The notes below the pieces were generated by a model that saw only the letters and a program-made list of their open reading frames with translations, was not told where the DNA came from and made no database searches. DNA of 8,572 bases. Origin: Candidatus Omnitrophota bacterium (GTDB lineage: Bacteria; Omnitrophota; Gorgyraeia; Gygaellales; Profunditerraquicolaceae). Below, piece by piece: positions 5,758 through 8,572 of the stretch (the stretch's first letter is position 1; every line of letters starts with the position of its first letter). Position numbers and translations under genes: made by a program. The DNA lies in assembly GCA_023818905.1 (NCBI GenBank), contig JAMWDE010000008.1, positions 1 to 8,572 on the forward strand, in the 5' to 3' direction.

Positions 5758-6940
5758 CTTTCCTTGAGACATCGAATATCTCTACTTCCTGTTCTTCTAA
5801 AGCCTTATTCAACAGTCCTTGAATAATCTCCTGTTGTTTCTTCATCTTATACTCGTACTCAACCTGTTGGCTCACCTCTGAAAATTCCTTTTGTCTTTTC
5901 TGTTTTTTATCCTGTATAAAGAAGATGTAGAACTTATCCTTTATCCTTATAGGCTCAGTGATCTCTCCCTTCTCTTTAAGGAAGAGGGTCTTGATAACAT
6001 CCTCTGCCTCTCCAATCCCTGCAATACTGGAGTCCGTCTCTCTAACCCAGGTTTCTTGAAATTTCTCTTGTTGGTTCTTTAATCTTTCCGTCATATCCTC
6101 CTTCCGGAACTCCTCTGTGAAGCTCAAAAAATTCAGCTTTATCTGGCTAGGCTCTAAATAATCATCCTTGTGGGCTTCGTAATATAACTTGACATCTTCT
6201 TGGCTGACCTTATCTAAGCCTTCCTGGATATGCTTAGCTAAAAACTGTTCAATCAAGAGCTGTTTTTTAAATTGCTCTAAGGCCAGACGCACATATTCCT
6301 TGTTATCTAAACCTAAGCGTTTTGCTTTTGTATAGAGGACCTCCCTCGCCACATAATCCCTGATAAATTCCCTCCTCTTCTGAGCGTCTTGTAAATCTTT
6401 TTTCATCCATTCCGGCATAATATTTATGGCCTGATCAATCTCTGCGTCGGTTATCTCCCTTTTGCCGATACGGGCAATTATGTTGGATTTTGTTTGCACC
6501 TCTTTAGATAAAGAGGTGCGCTCTTCTAATTCATAACGGGCCTGGGTAGTCAAACCTAAGCTCTCCAATGCCTCGATTATACTCTGATTCATCTGCAAGA
6601 TAAATTCCGCCTTTGGTTCCAACATCTCTGCTTTATAAAAATTCTTTAATGCCTTATCGTATTTATATAGCTCCATATAGATGCCACCCAGTTTATAAAG
6701 AAGCTTGGCTTCTTCTTGTAAAGACAAAGGGGTTGAATTAATGTATTCCTCAAGCGCTTCAGCAGCCTGCTCTTTCAAGCCTTTACTTAAGAGTTTATTG
6801 GCAAAATCCAATTGAATCTTAGCATCTTTTAAATAACCACCTCTCTGCAAAAAATCTATCTGTTTAGATAATCTCAATACCAAAGCTATCAGAATTACTA
6901 TGAACAAAATAATCACTATAAAAAAGAAGGAGTGTTTCAT
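5738..6940 (-). CDS. Membrane-anchored TPR plus SurA/PpiC-like protein
   Basis: This 400-residue protein is probably an envelope chaperone. A hydrophobic helix at 4-23 has no clear cleavage site, so it looks like an anchor. Residues about 36-140 are helical with TPR-like spacing (for example YKYDKALKNFYKAEMLEP at 92-109). Residues 153-240 resemble the SurA/PpiC N-terminal domain, starting IIARIGKREITDAEID and including REFIRDYVAREVLYTKAKRLGL (190-211). Residues 245-345 look like a shortened parvulin domain: DVKLYYEAHKDDY, then KGEITEPIRIKDKFYIFFIQD. The two parvulin histidines are not found at the expected places (N270 in KLNFLSF; FYIFF at 337-341), so prolyl isomerase activity is doubtful. 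The C-terminus is Gln/Glu/Lys-rich and helical. The flanking charges leave the topology ambiguous; an external C-terminus is preferred by analogy with SurA and PrsA. It starts 1 nt after DUF58 and overlaps the next gene. It is not a usual Bat operon member. The fold call is fairly sure, the function is inferred. Confidence 0.8.
   Translation of the reverse strand: MKHSFFFIVIILFIVILIALVLRLSKQIDFLQRGGYLKDAKIQLDFANKLLSKGLKEQAAEALEEYINSTPLSLQEEAKLLYKLGGIYMELYKYDKALKNFYKAEMLEPKAEFILQMNQSIIEALESLGLTTQARYELEERTSLSKEVQTKSNIIARIGKREITDAEIDQAINIMPEWMKKDLQDAQKRREFIRDYVAREVLYTKAKRLGLDNKEYVRLALEQFKKQLLIEQFLAKHIQEGLDKVSQEDVKLYYEAHKDDYLEPSQIKLNFLSFTEEFRKEDMTERLKNQQEKFQETWVRETDSSIAGIGEAEDVIKTLFLKEKGEITEPIRIKDKFYIFFIQDKKQKRQKEFSEVSQQVEYEYKMKKQQEIIQGLLNKALEEQEVEIFDVSRKDDTARK
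6496..6519 (-). repeat. Perfect 10-bp inverted repeat inside the SurA-like gene
   Basis: The arms GCACCTCTTT (6496-6505) and AAAGAGGTGC (6510-6519) are exact reverse complements around a 4-nt loop. The hairpin falls in codons for about residues 141-149, in the linker between the TPR-like part and the SurA-like part. No U-tract follows on either strand, so it is not an intrinsic terminator. The structure is certain as sequence; any role, such as ribosome pausing between domains or an RNA processing site, is speculative. Confidence 0.45.
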
Positions 6941-6941
6941 T

Positions 6942-7820
6942 TTACCGCAGCCTCCTTTCTCTCATACGGAAGAATCTAAATAACGTGTGATTATAAGGAA
7001 TATTGCAATGGATGTCTACAGTATCTAGGCCTAAACGGTCAAATACCTTCTTGCGCCTATCCATTATCTTCAAGGCATTCTGACGGAATGCCTGACGTAG
7101 TCTGATATCTGAAGTATCTAAACTAAATATCTTTTGTGTCTCAGGGTCATAAAATTTTGCTATACCAATATCTGGCAGGTCTATCTCTTTAGGGTCAGTT
7201 ATAGTAATACTTATCAAATCGTGTCTTTTACTTGCAATGGAAAGCGACCTTTCTAGACCTTCTGTATAAAAATCAGAGATGATAAAACTAACTGTGCTAC
7301 GTCTGCATACTTTATTTAGATATTCTAAGGCCAAAGGTATATCTGTCTTTCTGCCCTGAGGACTACAGTACAACGCCTCCCTGACTATACGCAGAACATG
7401 ACGTAGCCCTTTTTTAGGAGGGACAAATTTTTCTATCCTATCTGTAAAGATGAGTAGGCCTACCTTATCATTATTACGAATAGCAGAAAGGGCTAACACA
7501 CAACATATCTCGGCAGCAATCTGTCTCTTTAATTTATTAACGGTCCCAAAGTAAAAAGAGCCTGATAGGTCTAACAGTAACATTACGGTAAGTTCTCTCT
7601 CCTCCACGAATTTCTTAACATAGGGATGTCCCATCCGCGCAGTCACATTCCAATCTATAAAACGGATCTCATCTCCTACCTGATATTCCCTTACCTCATC
7701 AAACTCTATACCCTTGCCTTTGAATACGCTCTGATATTGACCAGAGAATACATCGCTGACCATACGCGAAGTAACTATCTGAATCCTTCTTATCTGTTGT
7801 AGTACCTCTTTGGGTATCAT
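6942..7820 (-). CDS. DUF58 protein with degenerate VWA-like fold
   Basis: This 292-residue cytosolic protein belongs to DUF58, the family nearly always encoded next to MoxR. The family signature is complete: FKGKGIEFDEVREY at 33-46, then GDEIRFIDWNVTAR at 49-62. A VWA-like core follows, with a MIDAS-like D84-L-S86-G-S88, a threonine in KTD (T159) and a late aspartate in IISDF (D183). No signal peptide or membrane segment is visible, so this is the soluble form of DUF58 rather than the longer two-TM form. The ATG at 7820 gives the usual N-terminus for the family (IPKEVLQQIRRI). An AGGAG touches the ATG and a GGAGG at 7832-7836 lies 11 nt upstream; either could serve, and translation is probably coupled to moxR. 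The role is unproven in most bacteria; it is presumed to be a MoxR partner. Confidence 0.95.
   Translation of the reverse strand: MIPKEVLQQIRRIQIVTSRMVSDVFSGQYQSVFKGKGIEFDEVREYQVGDEIRFIDWNVTARMGHPYVKKFVEERELTVMLLLDLSGSFYFGTVNKLKRQIAAEICCVLALSAIRNNDKVGLLIFTDRIEKFVPPKKGLRHVLRIVREALYCSPQGRKTDIPLALEYLNKVCRRSTVSFIISDFYTEGLERSLSIASKRHDLISITITDPKEIDLPDIGIAKFYDPETQKIFSLDTSDIRLRQAFRQNALKIMDRRKKVFDRLGLDTVDIHCNIPYNHTLFRFFRMRERRLR
6951..6958 (-). promoter_or_regulatory. Strong Shine-Dalgarno for the TPR/SurA-like gene
   Basis: On the minus strand this reads AAAGGAGG and lies 10 nt before the ATG at 6940. It is inside the final codons of the DUF58 gene, where AGG AGG encodes the Arg-Arg of the C-terminal RRLR. 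It is among the strongest SD motifs in the window, and with a 1-nt gap between stop and start it suggests efficient, coupled translation of the inserted gene. Confidence 0.75.
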
Positions 7821-7823
7821 CTC

Positions 7824-8572
7824 CTATGGAACCTCCACCTCATCAAGGATTCTTTTGATTATATCCTCTGAAGTCTTCTCCTCTGCCTCTGCTTCATAGC
7901 TTACGATAATCCTGTGTCTTAACACATCGGGGGCAATAGATTTCACGTCTTGAGGTGTTACATAGCCTCTACCTTGAATAAAGGCGTATGCCTTAGCAGC
8001 TAAGGTCAAATATATAGTTGCACGGGGAGAAGCGCCATACTGAATTAGGTTAACTAAATCGTTAAGCTTGTATTTATCGGGCTGCCTGGTAGCAAATACA
8101 ATATCCAGAATATATCTCTCTATCTTCTCATCCATATAGATCTCATCAACTACCTTGCGGGCTCGCCTGATATCCTCAGGTCCAACTACACTAAAAACCT
8201 TTATCTCTTTATCCGTAAAACTCATCTCTTTAAGAATCCTATGCTCTTCTTCTTTAGAGGGATAGGTGATATTCGCCTTTAACATAAATCTATCCACCTG
8301 AGCTTCAGGTAAAGGATAGGTTCCTTCCTGTTCTATGGGATTCTGGGTTGCCATAACCAGAAATGGATCATCTAATTTAAAAGTATTTTCTCCAATGGTA
8401 ACCTGTCTTTCCTGCATTGCCTCTAAAAGTGCACTCTGCACCTTAGCCGGTGCTCGGTTTATCTCATCAGCCAAAATGATATTAGCGAAGATTGGACCTT
8501 TTTTAGTAGTGAATGTTCCATCTTTGGGATTGTAAACTAATGTTCCAATAAGGTCAGCAGGAAGCAAATCCG
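7824..8572 (-). CDS. moxR: MoxR-family AAA+ ATPase, N-terminus cut off by window edge
   Basis: This cytosolic AAA+ ATPase of the MoxR family is thought to use ATP to remodel or activate VWA-domain partners. About 248 residues are visible. Numbering from the leucine at 8567, the Walker B motif ILADEINR lies at 30-37, followed by the AAA+ sensor 1 region ATQNP (73-77), the arginine finger in VDRF (91-94) and the sensor 2 motif GASPRA (178-183). The Walker A loop is absent because the gene continues past 8572. The frame stays open to the edge and reads D-L-L-P-A-D, which matches the family's usual 'PDLLP' segment, so the TTG at 8567 is an internal leucine codon, not a start. MoxR proteins are usually a little over 300 residues, so roughly 70-80 are missing. 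The TAG stop lies 3 nt before the DUF58 start and forms part of an AGGAG motif. The family assignment is very secure; the substrate is inferred from the neighbours. Confidence 0.96.
   Translation of the reverse strand, partial: DLLPADLIGTLVYNPKDGTFTTKKGPIFANIILADEINRAPAKVQSALLEAMQERQVTIGENTFKLDDPFLVMATQNPIEQEGTYPLPEAQVDRFMLKANITYPSKEEEHRILKEMSFTDKEIKVFSVVGPEDIRRARKVVDEIYMDEKIERYILDIVFATRQPDKYKLNDLVNLIQYGASPRATIYLTLAAKAYAFIQGRGYVTPQDVKSIAPDVLRHRIIVSYEAEAEEKTSEDIIKRILDEVEVP

Noticed and set aside
5758..5772. Upstream ATG for the BatD/DUF4381-like gene
   Set aside because: Its SD is weak and the five extra residues do not improve the signal peptide; the ATG at 5757 has AAGGA close upstream. Not excluded.
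6490..6525. Intrinsic terminator at the 10-bp hairpin
   Set aside because: No T-run follows the stem on either strand, and the hairpin is inside an intact coding region with the operon continuing past it.
8565..8567. TTG as the start of the MoxR gene
   Set aside because: The frame is open upstream to the window edge and reads D-L-L-P-A-D, which matches the middle of MoxR proteins; Walker A would be missing from a protein starting here.
1..8572. CRISPR arrays, tRNA or rRNA genes, insertion sequences, frameshifted genes
   Set aside because: No regularly spaced repeats, no tRNA or rRNA signature, no transposase and no broken frames were seen; coding regions fill the window apart from gaps of at most 20 nt.

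Overview
The window is one uninterrupted stretch of a minus-strand operon. Eight tightly packed genes fill almost all of it, a ninth probably starts at the very edge, and the plus strand holds nothing convincing. It is a MoxR/Bat ('Bacteroides aerotolerance') locus. In transcription order (right to left) it carries: a MoxR AAA+ ATPase whose N-terminus lies beyond the right edge (7824-8572); a cytosolic DUF58 protein (6942-7820); a membrane-anchored TPR plus SurA/PpiC-like protein (5738-6940); a BatD/DUF4381-like single-pass protein (4801-5757); the tandem von Willebrand A proteins BatA (3782-4780) and BatB (2760-3773); the TPR protein BatC (1916-2779); the large Ig-like protein BatD (18-1904); and a likely next gene starting inside the BatD stop (from 21, running off the left edge).

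Gene spacing is minimal. The gaps are 3, 1, 20, 8 and 11 nt and the overlaps are 20, 20 and 4 nt, with Shine-Dalgarno (SD) motifs often embedded in the preceding gene's last codons. No gap exceeds 20 nt, so there is no room for an internal intergenic promoter or terminator. The operon promoter must lie to the right of the window. The SD motifs, signal peptides and inner-membrane segments indicate a bacterium. The DNA is AT-leaning, and the set of protein families fits Gram-negative or candidate-phylum bacteria such as Omnitrophota. That taxonomic guess is an inference and is weak.

How the parts probably work together (family knowledge plus inference): MoxR ATPases act as chaperone-like remodelers on VWA partners. 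MoxR and DUF58 are cytosolic. The charge pattern of BatA and BatB places their MIDAS-bearing VWA domains outside the cytoplasm. BatC and the N-terminal part of BatD lie on the same side. Only BatD and the BatD/DUF4381-like protein show a sizeable C-terminal domain predicted to be cytosolic, and these two domains resemble each other. They are natural candidates for the link between the cytosolic ATPase and the external VWA/TPR assembly.

The least ordinary element is the gene at 5738-6940. It is a TPR plus SurA/parvulin-like protein inserted between DUF58 and the BatD-like gene, and its parvulin catalytic residues seem to be lost. Further oddities are a perfect 10-bp hairpin inside that gene, a hairpin and an out-of-frame direct repeat around the ribosome-binding site of the ninth gene, and an excess of the palindrome AGGCCT across the window.
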